From Bin80 sp964291275 (GTDB taxonomy: Bacteria > Bacteroidota > Rhodothermia > Rhodothermales > Bin80), in contig OZ219799.1 of the NCBI GenBank assembly GCA_964291275.2, positions 1,426,001 through 1,490,000 on the forward strand: DNA of 64,000 nt, in the 5' to 3' direction. Made by a program: the position numbers and the translations under genes. This document shows positions 9,532 to 18,889 of the stretch, one piece after another. Within the stretch, counting starts at the first letter, position 1. Every line of letters starts with the position of its first letter. The notes beneath the pieces were generated by a model. The model made no database searches, had not been told where the DNA came from, and was given only the letters and a program-made list of their open reading frames with translations.

Positions 9532-10044
9532 TTACAGAATGATGCCAACACGAACAGGAAGCTGCATATCCACCGCCGAACGTGCTACAACCAGTGCGGG
9601 CGTTATCTCCAGAAAGACCGAAGTGGCCTGGAGTGCGAATACCCAGCCTATACCGACCTCAACAATAGGGCCTGCCTCGTCTTCACTGGTATCGCCGGCC
9701 AATGGAAGATAAGCACCCAGTCCAGCAATCAGATACGGTGAGCGCACAGCGGCGGCGTTCATCGTGACTATAAGCGAAATACTGGGGCTGATATAATACG
9801 CAGCACCGTCACGCCCCTGGAAGACGTAATTGACAAAGCTGGTCCCGGCGGAGATGGAAAGATCGGGATTAATCGGAAAGGCGAGACGGGTATCAAGGCC
9901 AAGACCAAACGGATTTGCCCCTGTACTTCCCACGGCACCCATACCCAGTCCGACACGGGGGCGGGGTATCTGGGAATATGAAACGGGGACGATCAACAGC
10001 AGGATGGTCAGGCAAACAAGAATTCTGGCAGAATCCAAACGCAT
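9532..10044 (-). CDS. Outer-membrane beta-barrel-like protein, function unknown
   Basis: Starting at the ATG at 10044 the protein has 170 residues with a Sec signal (ILVCLTILLLIVPVSYSQ). The mature part alternates hydrophobic and polar residues in short strands such as RVGLGMGAVGSTG, LSISAGTSFVNYVF and PYLIAGLGAYLPLAG, as in small outer-membrane barrels. The longer frame from 10068 begins with GTG and only delays the signal peptide. No family name can be assigned. It is a single gene with its own terminator. Confidence 0.7.
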   Translation of the reverse strand: MRLDSARILVCLTILLLIVPVSYSQIPRPRVGLGMGAVGSTGANPFGLGLDTRLAFPINPDLSISAGTSFVNYVFQGRDGAAYYISPSISLIVTMNAAAVRSPYLIAGLGAYLPLAGDTSEDEAGPIVEVGIGWVFALQATSVFLEITPALVVARSAVDMQLPVRVGIIL

Positions 10045-10242
10045 GAGGTGCAGCTGAGTAGTTGACACCGGTCAAACCCCGGGCCTCAGGCTTTGTTGCG
10101 AATGAACCAGCGTTCCGTCCGTAGTGTACGAACGCGCGGGGACCACATGCCTTGCGGAGAGTCAACCCCGTTGGTTATTTGATTCGGTTCTGTTGTGATT
10201 TATGTGGAATGGTTAATCTCGGTTTCATTAGACCTCGTTTTA

Positions 10243-10506
10243 TTTGACGGTTATTTGCTAGATTCACTAATCATGATGCTGAGCGGACTTGCTTACCGGT
10301 ACTGAAACACTAGGCAGGCAAGAATTTTCATTTGACGGTTATTTGCTAGACCCATTAATCATGATGCTGAGCAAGCTTTTCTTATTCGTATCAAAGCTCC
10401 GAATGGCGTGGAGTTTTATTTGACGGTTATTTGCTAGATCCATCAATCGTGATGCCGAGCAGACTTGCTTGCCCGTATTTAAATCCCAGGACATGCCCCA
10501 TGTCTT
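10243..10506 (+). repeat. Three direct repeats with exact 88-bp period; possible tandem small-RNA genes
   Basis: The 20-mer TTTGACGGTTATTTGCTAGA occurs identically at 10243, 10331 and 10419, exactly 88 bp apart. In each unit the similarity runs on for about 25 more bases, with a few substitutions (CA-TAATCATGATGCTGAGC type). After that the units diverge, yet each ends in a different hairpin followed by a T-rich tract: 10288-10297/10313-10322, 10395-10400/10410-10415, and 10490-10495/10499-10504. The conserved half contains TTGACG, an 18-bp spacer and TAATCA (CAATCG in unit 3), which looks like a sigma70-type promoter. The layout promoter, about 50 nt, terminator, three times over, suggests small RNAs, but it could also be a protein-binding array upstream of the gene at 10697. 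Confidence 0.75.
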
Positions 10507-10508
10507 TT
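10490..10508 (+). terminator. Hairpin with T-run closing the third 88-bp unit
   Basis: A perfect 6-bp stem GACATG/CATGTC around a CCC loop is followed directly by TTTTATG. It is the best of the three terminator-like hairpins of the repeat array and lies about 190 bp before the gcdH start, so it would separate any array transcript from that gene. Confidence 0.55.
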
Positions 10509-10696
10509 ATGTCTATTACAGCTTGAGCTATAATTCTCAAAAATCACCCCATAAAGAGGTCGGTTGAATCTTTGATTCCAATATCTTTCTCCGAACTACA
10601 CGGCAGTATAACATTTCAGTGTAAGATGTGAGTTTCACGAAACATCACAACAGTTAGATTACCGTACAAACCTTAACCTAATTTCCGATTCAAACG

Positions 10697-11899
10697 ATGC
10701 CCCTGAATGTAGACGATGTACTTCATTTCGAGGACACATTAAGCGAAGAAGAGTGTCTGATTCAACAATCAGCCAGACGATATGCACAGGAAAAACTTGA
10801 ACCGCGTGCGCTCGAAGGCAATCAGGATGAGGTCTTCCACACGGAAATTGCACGGGAGATGGGTGAGATCGGTCTATTGGGTGCATTCATTCCTGAAGAA
10901 TTTGGCGGAGCTGAAGTCAGCTATACAGCTTATGGGTTGGTAGCTCGTGAGCTGGAGCGCGTCGATTCCGGGTACCGTTCGTTCATGTCCGTACAGTCCT
11001 CGCTTGTTATGTTGCCGATCTGGAAGTTTGGCACAGATGAGCAACGAAACACATTTCTTCCGCGGCTGGCAACGGGGGAGCTAATTGGGTGTTTCGGTCT
11101 AACTGAACCCAATCATGGCTCTGATCCGGGTTCCATGGAGACCACCGCGCTTCGGGTTTCTGGAGGCTGGAGTCTGAATGGAGCAAAGATGTGGATTACC
11201 AATTCTCCTATTGCAGATGTAGCTGTAGTGTGGGCGAAAGCGAAAGAGTCGGCCGATGATCCGGGTGTGATTCGCGGATTCCTCATAGAGCGAGGCAGCG
11301 AAGGCTTAACGACACCGAAGACAGGGCATAAGATGAGTCTCCGGGCGTCGCTCACGGGTGAGATTGTGCTGCATGACGTGTTCGTTCCTGATTCAAGGGT
11401 TTTTCCAGAGGTTCGCGGATTACGTGGACCATTCACTTGTCTCAACAGCGCCCGTTACGGGATCGTGTGGGGGGCGTGTGGGGCCGCAGAAAATTGTTTT
11501 AAAAGGGCTCGCCAATACGTCATGGAGCGACACCAGTTTAGTTACCCGCTCGGGGCCATGCAGCTTGTGCAGACGAAATTGGCAAATATGGTTACCAGCA
11601 TTACGCAGATGCAGCTTTTAGCCTGGCGTCTGGGGAAACTGATGGATACGGGGCGTGCCATACCTGAAATGGTATCTATGGCCAAACGTAATAATTGCAA
11701 CACCGCACTGGAGATTGCGAGGACTGCCCGTGATATGCTGGGGGGTAATGGAATCAGCGGGGAGTTTCGGGTGATTCACCATATGGTCAACCTGGAGAGT
11801 GTCAATACATACGAGGGGACCTACGACATACATGGCCTTATACTTGGACGCGCGATTACCGGAGTCCAGGCCTTTGTTCCGCGCGGAGATGATGTGTAA
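10697..11899 (+). CDS. gcdH: Glutaryl-CoA dehydrogenase (acyl-CoA dehydrogenase family)
   Basis: This FAD enzyme oxidises and decarboxylates glutaryl-CoA to crotonyl-CoA in lysine, hydroxylysine and tryptophan breakdown. The 400-residue protein matches the glutaryl-CoA branch: SGYRSFMSVQSSLVM, the FAD/substrate motif FGLTEPNHGSDPGSM, RYGIVWGACGAAENC and the C-terminal VNTYEGTYDIHGLILGRAITG, where the Glu near residue 372 is the expected catalytic base. It has no neighbouring beta-oxidation genes here. Between the preceding gene and this one lies the 88-bp repeat array. Confidence 0.92.
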   Translation: MPLNVDDVLHFEDTLSEEECLIQQSARRYAQEKLEPRALEGNQDEVFHTEIAREMGEIGLLGAFIPEEFGGAEVSYTAYGLVARELERVDSGYRSFMSVQSSLVMLPIWKFGTDEQRNTFLPRLATGELIGCFGLTEPNHGSDPGSMETTALRVSGGWSLNGAKMWITNSPIADVAVVWAKAKESADDPGVIRGFLIERGSEGLTTPKTGHKMSLRASLTGEIVLHDVFVPDSRVFPEVRGLRGPFTCLNSARYGIVWGACGAAENCFKRARQYVMERHQFSYPLGAMQLVQTKLANMVTSITQMQLLAWRLGKLMDTGRAIPEMVSMAKRNNCNTALEIARTARDMLGGNGISGEFRVIHHMVNLESVNTYEGTYDIHGLILGRAITGVQAFVPRGDDV

Positions 11900-11982
11900 T
11901 TGCGGCTAAGTTGCCGATGTGCAGGTACACTCCATGGGGTTGCCAACACTTCCCAGACATACTGCACTGCAATTACTAAGTC

Positions 11983-13662
11983 CTAGCTATTCTCCCGGCA
12001 TAGCATGCTTCTCCAAGCCTCAAAAGCGAGCCACCAGTCCAGTTGCCCAATGTAGCCAGTATCACCACGGGCGAAGCTATCGGCCATAAGTCGTAGTTTC
12101 GCCTGATCGTATGCATCACAGTTTCGTACGGAGGCATTATGCAGCGTGTCCAACAAGAATTCATGTAAATGATTAACAAAATCCTGTGGGCGTGGATCAC
12201 GATAGGCAAACCCCATCTTCTTTTTCATCCGGGCATAAGCGAAGGAGCTGACAGTGCCGAGACCAAAAGGATACCGTACGGTGCCTTTTACTAGAGGTTG
12301 ATGAGTCAGAGCAAGAGCATGCTGTCGAACAAATTTTCGCAACAGACGCCCGTGCCAGCGGAGCCGGAGGGGAACCTGAAATAATGCCTTGAGCACCGAT
12401 GGCTGCGCATATGGCATGTACGAAACACACACGTTATCCAGGTGATTCTGCTCAAGCCCAAAGAAATTTGGCAGGCGTGATCGCACGCTGAGTAGATCTG
12501 CCTTATCAGCCACGGTCATTGATGCGGGGAGGCTTTGCCAACAGGCATTGAGCCGGTCTTCGGCTCCGATAGCCATGATTTTGTGTACGTCCGGTGCAAA
12601 AAAATCAGCTTTCCCTGTAATTGGGCGGGGCAAGCTTATTCGTGCTTTGTCCAGATGTAAGGCATGCCTAAACACGATCTGGTTCATGAGTTGTCGGCGT
12701 GCGACCTCACCGAAACCACCATCCAGAACGCCTAGACCTGTCGTATGCAACTTGCCGTAAGCAATGCGCTCTATAGTTGCAGAAGCGGGGGTGATCAACT
12801 GAGTTAGTGCAACCCGTTCACGCAGTAAGGCAACACAATGCTCTACTTCTGGCAACTGGACCTGGATATATTTCTGCTCAACCTCCGCAATACGGGCTAG
12901 GTTAGTTGATATCTGTACATCAGGGTGGTCGGGAGGGCCCCAGACATGCGTACTACGGTATTTTCCGAGTGCCAGCAATGCACGCGAATCCAGTCCACCT
13001 GACAAACCCAGACTCCATGGTTTCGGCCCATCAACCTGGAGTGCTTTTTGAAGTGCATGTTTGTATCCCTCTCCGTTACGATCAAGTTGTGTGATTGCGC
13101 AACTCCATGGTCGCCGGTTAACCTTCAAGCGCCCATGCTCTACCACAGCACATCCGCCAGCTCCGAGGCGGACGACTTGTTTCACCAGACTGGTCGTATC
13201 CAGTGAGTTTGCCAAGAGCCACTGTGCACCAAACATGGCGTAGTCTATCTCCAAGGGGCCTGTATACTGGGTGAGCCAGTCGAGCCGCGTACTGAAAAAC
13301 ACACCGTCTGGGTGTTTAAGAAGGTGAACAGTCCGCACACCGGTGCTATCTGTGAGTAACTCTACTTTGCCGGGTTGCCAGCGCAGAACAACAAAATGAC
13401 CGTCTAGGTCTGCCAGATCAGCTTCGGTTCGGGCCAGGAGGGCAGCCCAGTCCTTTTGTTGTAGGATGCAGTCATCGTGAATTCCCACACCCGTAACGAA
13501 AAAGCCGCCGCCTCCCGGAAGTTTTCCGCCAAAGCAGGTCTCCACGGGCCCTCCCGCCTGTGCATACAGGTCAGGTTCCCGAATGTCAAAACGGGCCTGT
13601 TCATGCTGAACAGCCAGTTTCGCAGGTTTTGATGCGCCCGCAAAACCTGTCAGCCAGCCCAT
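11983..13662 (-). CDS. Asparagine synthetase-like protein without the glutaminase cysteine
   Basis: The 559-residue protein has the overall plan of AsnB. It has an Ntn-like N-terminal half (residues 1 to about 190, with DLDGHFVVLRW) and a C-terminal ATP pyrophosphatase half with the PP-loop LGLSGGLDSRALLAL. The mature N-terminus reads MGWLTGFAG; the catalytic Cys2 of active glutaminase domains is missing, so it should not release ammonia from glutamine. Such proteins occur in peptide-modification and surface-polysaccharide pathways as well as in ammonia-using enzymes. It starts 4 bp after the ppdK stop, so the two are probably co-transcribed. The substrate is unknown. Confidence 0.75.
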   Translation of the reverse strand: MGWLTGFAGASKPAKLAVQHEQARFDIREPDLYAQAGGPVETCFGGKLPGGGGFFVTGVGIHDDCILQQKDWAALLARTEADLADLDGHFVVLRWQPGKVELLTDSTGVRTVHLLKHPDGVFFSTRLDWLTQYTGPLEIDYAMFGAQWLLANSLDTTSLVKQVVRLGAGGCAVVEHGRLKVNRRPWSCAITQLDRNGEGYKHALQKALQVDGPKPWSLGLSGGLDSRALLALGKYRSTHVWGPPDHPDVQISTNLARIAEVEQKYIQVQLPEVEHCVALLRERVALTQLITPASATIERIAYGKLHTTGLGVLDGGFGEVARRQLMNQIVFRHALHLDKARISLPRPITGKADFFAPDVHKIMAIGAEDRLNACWQSLPASMTVADKADLLSVRSRLPNFFGLEQNHLDNVCVSYMPYAQPSVLKALFQVPLRLRWHGRLLRKFVRQHALALTHQPLVKGTVRYPFGLGTVSSFAYARMKKKMGFAYRDPRPQDFVNHLHEFLLDTLHNASVRNCDAYDQAKLRLMADSFARGDTGYIGQLDWWLAFEAWRSMLCRENS

Positions 13663-13666
13663 GATC

Positions 13667-16303
13667 TCAGACTATATTCTCCAAGTGTGCCTGGGCCGCA
13701 GATAAGCGCGCAATCGGAACACGGAAAGGTGAGCAGGAAACGTAATCCAGGCCTAAGCGATAGCAGAACCCGACTGAGCTTGGCTCGCCCCCGTGTTCAC
13801 CGCAGATGCCAACTTTCAAGGTTGAGTTGGCATCCCTACCGTGTTCGGTAGCCATTTGAACAAGTTGGCCGACACCTTCCTGGTCGAGGGTCTGGAATGG
13901 ATCGTCACGTAAGATTTTTTGATCCACGTAGCTAGGCAGGAATTTACCAGCATCATCTCGACTATATCCAAAGCACATTTGCGTCAGATCGTTTGTACCG
14001 AAGGAGAAGAAGTCGGCTGTTTCGGCTATTTCTGCGGCAGTCAATGCGGCACGTGGAACCTCGATCATAGTGCCTATCAGGTATTCTATCCGGGTTCCAG
14101 TTTCCTCAAATACGGCTTCTGCAGTCTGCTGAATAAGTTCTTTCTGGTTTACGAATTCCTGTACAGTTCCGATCAGAGGAACCATTATTTCCGGCTTTGG
14201 ATCAACACCCTCTCCCTTAACTTCTACCGCGGCCTCAATGATGGCTCTTGCCTGCATAGCGGTGATCTCTGGATAGGTTATTCCAAGGCGACAGCCGCGG
14301 TGGCCCAACATAGGATTGAATTCGTGCAGTTCTGCGATTTTTGCTTCAACCTGGGCGAGTGAGACGCCCATGAGTTTCGCCATTTCTGATTTGCCGGCCT
14401 GATCGTGTGGGAGAAATTCGTGCAGCGGCGGATCCAACAGGCGGATTGTGATTGGCATTCCAGGCATCGCACGGAAGATTCCGGCAAAATCTTCCTTCTG
14501 AAAGGGAAGTAACTTGGCAAGCGCTGCTTCACGGGCATCCTCGGACTTGGCTAGAATCATTTCCCTGACGGCCAGAATACGATTGCCCTCAAAGAACATG
14601 TGTTCCGTACGGCAAAGGCCGATGCCTTCCGCTCCAAATGAGATTGCTTTTGCAGCATCCTCAGGCGTATCGGCATTAGTTCGCACACCCATGGGGCGGA
14701 TCTCATCGGCCCATTCCATAAAGGTTGCAAAATCCTCGCTCATCTGTGCGCTAACCAATTCTTGTGCGCCATGAATAACCTCTCCTGACGAACCGTTGAT
14801 GCTGATCCAGTCTCCTTCCTTTACAATAGTGCCATTAGCGCTAAAGGATTTTTCTGCATAGTTAATCACGACATCTCCGCAGCCTGCAACGCAGGGTTTG
14901 CCCCAACCGCGTGCGACCACCGCTGCATGACTTGTCATACCGCCCCGGGAGGTTAGTATACCCTGAGCCGCATCCATGCCCCCCACATCCTCTGGACTCG
15001 TTTCAATACGGACTAGGACGACTTTTTTGCCATCCTGTGCCCAGGCTTCTGCTTCGTCAGCACTAAATACAACCTGTCCTACTGCAGCTCCAGGAGAAGC
15101 CGGGAGTCCGGTTGCCATTACATCATCAAGGTATGCGAGTTCGTCCTTAAAACCGGGATGCAATAGTTGATCAAGGTGCCTTGGCTCGACGAGGTTTCGG
15201 ACAGCAGTTGCCTTGTCAGTGATGCCTTCTTTGACTAGGTCTACCGCAGTGCGCAGGGCTGCACGTCCGGTCCGCTTACCATCACGGGTTTGTAGGATGT
15301 AGAGCGATCCGTCCTGGATCGTAAACTCTATGTCCTGCATATTCTGGTAATGTTTTTCGAGATTGGTGGTCATTCGCACCAAGTCCTCATATGGTTGAGG
15401 GAATTCTTCCGCCATTTCCGAAATCGGCTTCGGCGTGCGGATGCCAGCCACAACGTCTTCTCCTTGTGCATTGACAAGGAACTCGCCATAGAGTTTTTTC
15501 TCACCAGTGGCGGGATTGCGTGTAAAGCAAACACCGGTTCCACTGGTCTCTCCCATATTACCGTAGACCATAGCCTGTACATTGACTGCGGTACCTAACA
15601 GGCCGGTGATTTTGTTGATCTGGCGATATTTACGGGCTCGTGGAATATCCCACGAGCCAAAAACTGCGTTTATTGCGTGTGTGAGTTGTTCTTGCGGGTT
15701 AGTCGGGAATGAGTGGCCGGCATAAGTTTCATAAATGCTCTTGAATGACTGTACCAGGCGTTTCAGGTCATCCGCATCCAATTCTAAATCATCTGTAACA
15801 CCCTTTGCTTTTTTCATTGTGTCGATGGCGTCCTCGAAATAGTGGTGATGTACGCCCATCACTACATCTCCAAACATGTCGATAAACCGGCGGTACGCAT
15901 CGTAAGCAAAGCGCTCGTTACCGCTTTCTCGTGCGAGCCCGGCAACGACCTCGTCGTTTAGTCCCAGATTGAGCACGGTATCCATCATACCGGGCATTGA
16001 TTGTGCGGCCCCGCTTCGAACAGAGACGAGGAGAGGTTTGCTTGGATCTCCAAGTTTGCGTTTTAGTGCATTCTCGAGGTGGTGTAAGCCTTCTTGTATC
16101 TGAGTATCTAGTCCTTCAGGCCAAGAGTGATTGTCACTGTAGTAGCGACAAGCTTCAGTAGTTATTGTGAAGCCGGGGGGGACCGGTAGGCCAATGGCGC
16201 TCATCTCTGCCAGATTGGCTCCCTTTCCGCCAAGTAAGGCTTTCATTTCCTTTGATCCTTCAGTAGCTCCGCTTCCGAAGCGATATACGTATTGGGTGGA
16301 CAT
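13667..16303 (-). CDS. ppdK: Pyruvate, phosphate dikinase
   Basis: PPDK interconverts pyruvate, ATP and phosphate with phosphoenolpyruvate, AMP and pyrophosphate, and links glycolysis with gluconeogenesis. The 878-residue protein has the N-terminal ATP-grasp part (LLGGKGANLAEM, PVPPGFTITTEACRYY). The swivelling phosphohistidine domain shows LTSRGGMTSHAAVVARG, with the catalytic His near residue 457. The C-terminal PEP-binding barrel has GIGLCRTEHMFF, MLGHRGCRLGI and FFSFGTNDLTQM. I use the ATG at 16303 (MSTQYVYRFG); a TTG four codons upstream is less likely. The asparagine-synthetase-like gene follows at once. Confidence 0.96.
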   Translation of the reverse strand: MSTQYVYRFGSGATEGSKEMKALLGGKGANLAEMSAIGLPVPPGFTITTEACRYYSDNHSWPEGLDTQIQEGLHHLENALKRKLGDPSKPLLVSVRSGAAQSMPGMMDTVLNLGLNDEVVAGLARESGNERFAYDAYRRFIDMFGDVVMGVHHHYFEDAIDTMKKAKGVTDDLELDADDLKRLVQSFKSIYETYAGHSFPTNPQEQLTHAINAVFGSWDIPRARKYRQINKITGLLGTAVNVQAMVYGNMGETSGTGVCFTRNPATGEKKLYGEFLVNAQGEDVVAGIRTPKPISEMAEEFPQPYEDLVRMTTNLEKHYQNMQDIEFTIQDGSLYILQTRDGKRTGRAALRTAVDLVKEGITDKATAVRNLVEPRHLDQLLHPGFKDELAYLDDVMATGLPASPGAAVGQVVFSADEAEAWAQDGKKVVLVRIETSPEDVGGMDAAQGILTSRGGMTSHAAVVARGWGKPCVAGCGDVVINYAEKSFSANGTIVKEGDWISINGSSGEVIHGAQELVSAQMSEDFATFMEWADEIRPMGVRTNADTPEDAAKAISFGAEGIGLCRTEHMFFEGNRILAVREMILAKSEDAREAALAKLLPFQKEDFAGIFRAMPGMPITIRLLDPPLHEFLPHDQAGKSEMAKLMGVSLAQVEAKIAELHEFNPMLGHRGCRLGITYPEITAMQARAIIEAAVEVKGEGVDPKPEIMVPLIGTVQEFVNQKELIQQTAEAVFEETGTRIEYLIGTMIEVPRAALTAAEIAETADFFSFGTNDLTQMCFGYSRDDAGKFLPSYVDQKILRDDPFQTLDQEGVGQLVQMATEHGRDANSTLKVGICGEHGGEPSSVGFCYRLGLDYVSCSPFRVPIARLSAAQAHLENIV

Positions 16304-16359
16304 TCCAAGCGTCAAGTTGTAGGTTGATTAGCGATTTATGTACAGCAAAGCAATTTACT

Positions 16360-16918
16360 TCAAAATTTCGTATCTCCTGCAGAAGATTCGATCAAACATC
16401 TGTATTGATTGAAATCAGGCCGATGACAGCGGGTGCTAAAGTCTTCCAGACAGGCCTTGTGGACCAGTGTACAGGCCAGATTAGTGTGCTCGGGCAGACC
16501 ACAAGTACAGGCGTATCCCCGCGTCATGTACAACTCGGACTCCGTGAAGAGAATCTCTGTATCCAAGTCTGCGGCCACGCATCCCCAAAGTGTCATCAGC
16601 ATGATTCGTCCACGCTGCGACCAGGCACAATGTAATGGACCGATACAAGGACGTTGCCTTCTGTATCCGCAGCTTTTCCACCTTGCAGCCACTCTTGAGT
16701 ATCTGGAAGGTATCCTCTATCTGATGCGGAAAGGATAGCACACATAGCACGAAACGGACGTGCAACAAGAAACGCTCCATCCCCCGTACCTGGCCAGATG
16801 TCACCACTAACCGCCGAAGATGATGGCCGCCGAAATCACCAATCGTGCAAACCCAATTGCCCAGATCAGCACGTTGTACTTCGAGCATTGTCAGATACCA
16901 TCGTCCATCGGAATGCAA
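16360..16918 (-). pseudogene. IS4-family transposase remnant, C-terminal part
   Basis: On the minus strand one frame carries IEDTFQILKSGCKVEKLRI, and a second, overlapping frame carries RIMLMTLWGCVAADLDTEIL and YACTCGLPEHTNLA. Together they follow the C-terminal order of IS4-family (Tn5/IS50-like) transposases, where the YREMM glutamate region is followed by an AWRIML stretch. The change of frame and the lack of the catalytic Asp parts show a decayed fragment. It fills most of the 700-bp gap after ppdK. Confidence 0.7.
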
Positions 16919-17036
16919 TCAACTGAAATCCCCAACAACTCGCAGCTCAGAGTCTTAGTTGCAAGCTCGAGCACTATTATGAATCCGCAAATCGTTACCC
17001 TGAAGCCTCACACCCCCTTTTAATCAACTAATATCT

Positions 17037-18215
17037 ATGCATCCCCCCATGATGACCACTTGGAAAACAAATCGGATAAGCGCTGTTGTCGTGTGTGCTG
17101 TTGTTCTTGTTTTCGTGGTCTTTTCAGTTTCCCTTATCAATACCGCCAAGGGTATGCTGTTGCAGGTCCAGACTGTAACGCTTACCGAAGCTTTTCGGAT
17201 TGGTGACGAAGCTGCTGGCGATACGATGCTGCTTGGCAGGATCACTCAGGTCAGCGCAGACTCTGAGGGGCAAGTCTATGTAGTAGAGTTTCCATTCAAT
17301 GGCATTCATGTATTCTCTGCTATTGGTGATCATATCACATCCATTGGCAGATCGGGGGCAGGTCCGGGAGAGTTCCAGAATGCACCACAAATTCATGTTG
17401 GTCCCAGCGATACGCTTTATGCTTTTGATTTTTGGCCGCGCCGTCTTTCCGTGTTCTCTCCAGAAAGCCACGAACTTGAGTACAGTCTTACATTGGGCAG
17501 TTCGAATGATGCCTGCCCACCAACTTCGCTACTGGGCGTGGGGCAACAGGGGTTTGTTCTTCTATGCACGAAGGGTGTGGGGTCACAGGAGGAAGCTCAC
17601 ATGACACAGTTCAGTCGGGTGTACGTGCAGAGTTGGGCCCGCCGGATCGTATCCGACTCAATTGCTGTACTACCAGTTCGCGAAGAGTTGGTGCACACCA
17701 CGCATGATACGATGCAATTCCGCACACTTAGATATGGTCGTTCACCGCACTTTGTCTACGCGCTCGGTGGCCCGCTGTACTATGCGTGGAATGACGCTAT
17801 TCGTATTCGGGTCGTAGGTCTGGACGGCACTCTTCAAGATGAAGTCAATGTTTCGCATGAGCCCGTTCGGGTAACGCGTAAGGAGCGGGATGATGCATTG
17901 GCCTCTTACAGGCTCCCTGCCGGTAACGCCCCGTTCGATAACCTGGCGCGCGCCAGATTGCCCGCGACCAAACCGGCGTTTTCATATTTCCTCGTTGACG
18001 ATCTTGACAGGCTTTGGATTAGCCTGAGCATGCGTGAAGATGCATCGGAGATTGAATGGTTGATTGTGGATCAACAGGGACAGGTCATCACTTCGACCAT
18101 GTTGTCCCGTCAGATGCGACCTATAAGAATACGGGGAAACCGTGTCTACGGCACACTTTTCGACTTCGATACCCTTGTTCACATGGTAGTTGGTTGGGAT
18201 ATGGCCATTCACTGA
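17037..18215 (+). CDS. Membrane-anchored 6-bladed beta-propeller (NHL-like) protein
   Basis: The 392-residue product starts with a hydrophobic segment (about residues 13-34, SAVVVCAVVLVFVVFSVSLI) that may be a signal anchor. The rest has NHL-type propeller blades, for example QVYVVEFPFNGIHVFSAIG, the characteristic IGRSGAGPGEF loop, and DTLYAFDFWPRRLSVFS. Bacteroidota carry many such proteins and their roles are mostly unknown. The last 24 codons and the following 40 bp are duplicated at 21121, suggesting a second copy that was destroyed. Its start could also be at 17049 or 17052. Confidence 0.75.
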   Translation: MHPPMMTTWKTNRISAVVVCAVVLVFVVFSVSLINTAKGMLLQVQTVTLTEAFRIGDEAAGDTMLLGRITQVSADSEGQVYVVEFPFNGIHVFSAIGDHITSIGRSGAGPGEFQNAPQIHVGPSDTLYAFDFWPRRLSVFSPESHELEYSLTLGSSNDACPPTSLLGVGQQGFVLLCTKGVGSQEEAHMTQFSRVYVQSWARRIVSDSIAVLPVREELVHTTHDTMQFRTLRYGRSPHFVYALGGPLYYAWNDAIRIRVVGLDGTLQDEVNVSHEPVRVTRKERDDALASYRLPAGNAPFDNLARARLPATKPAFSYFLVDDLDRLWISLSMREDASEIEWLIVDQQGQVITSTMLSRQMRPIRIRGNRVYGTLFDFDTLVHMVVGWDMAIH

Positions 18216-18254
18216 GTCGGCTTAGTCCGGGTACGGTCAAAGTCATTTGTCGGA
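18145..18254 (+). repeat. Left copy of a 110-bp direct repeat (3' end of the propeller gene)
   Basis: From CTACGG to CATTTGTCGGA this segment matches 21121-21229 with roughly a dozen differences. It spans the final codons (DTLVHMVV-WDMAIH) and the downstream flank. Confidence 0.85.
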
Positions 18255-18271
18255 GTTGAGTGTGATGTCAC

Positions 18272-18832
18272 TGGAAGATCATCAGGAAAAATGGTAAGAT
18301 CCTGGTCACCGGTGCATCGGGAGGCGTCGGAATGATTGCAGTCAGGCTGCTCGCAGGTCTCGGGTATACAGTAATTGCATCGTGTGACAGCTCACATTTA
18401 TGGCATAAAATCTCAGGTTTGGGAGCAACAAAGGTGATTGGACGGATCAAACCCGGGAAACAGCTTGGACATGCGGTGTATGATGGTGTTGTGGATGCTG
18501 CAGGGGGAAAGATACTGGCAGCAGCATTGTCCCAAGTGAGGCGGCACGGGTGTATTGCTGCTTCCTGGAACGCAGCCAGTGCGGAATTGGTGACAACCGT
18601 ATATCCATTCATTCTGCGCGGCGTTACACTTGCGGGGATTGATTCAAATACGGCATCCGTACAGGACAGATTCACGGCCTAGCAGCGGTTGCATACACTC
18701 ATCCCCGAACATGAAATTGATCAGCTTTCTATGTGAACAGTTGTTTTAGAGGATATTGAGAGTGTTTGCCGAGCTAAAATGCGGGGAAAGGCTCCCGGAA
18801 GGTTCTTAGTTGATCTTAACAGTAAAGGGTAA
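18272..18832 (+). pseudogene. acuI/yhdH-like zinc-free oxidoreductase pseudogene
   Basis: One continuous frame reads KILVTGASGGVGMIAVRLLA, then GLGATKVIGR, VVDAAGGKILAAAL, and ends VLEDIESVCRAKMRGKAPGRFLVDLN. This is the NADPH-binding and C-terminal part of the acrylyl-CoA reductase AcuI/YhdH family of medium-chain dehydrogenases. It carries two in-frame stops (TAG 18680-18682, TGA 18734-18736), and the first 130 or so residues of the family are absent. It begins only about 60 bp after the propeller gene, at the end of the duplicated segment, so a rearrangement probably removed its 5' part. Confidence 0.85.
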
Positions 18833-18889
18833 CGGCTGCAGATTTCTCAAGAATGATATGTTGGATGACTCGTGAGGAACTCACGCCTG

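Noticed and set aside
10243..10506. 88-bp direct repeats as a CRISPR array
   Set aside because: Only three copies, the similar part is about 45 bp and grades into variable sequence, units end in hairpins with T-runs, and no cas gene is near.
13919..14362. 147-codon plus-strand frame inside ppdK
   Set aside because: Antisense to conserved PPDK sequence.
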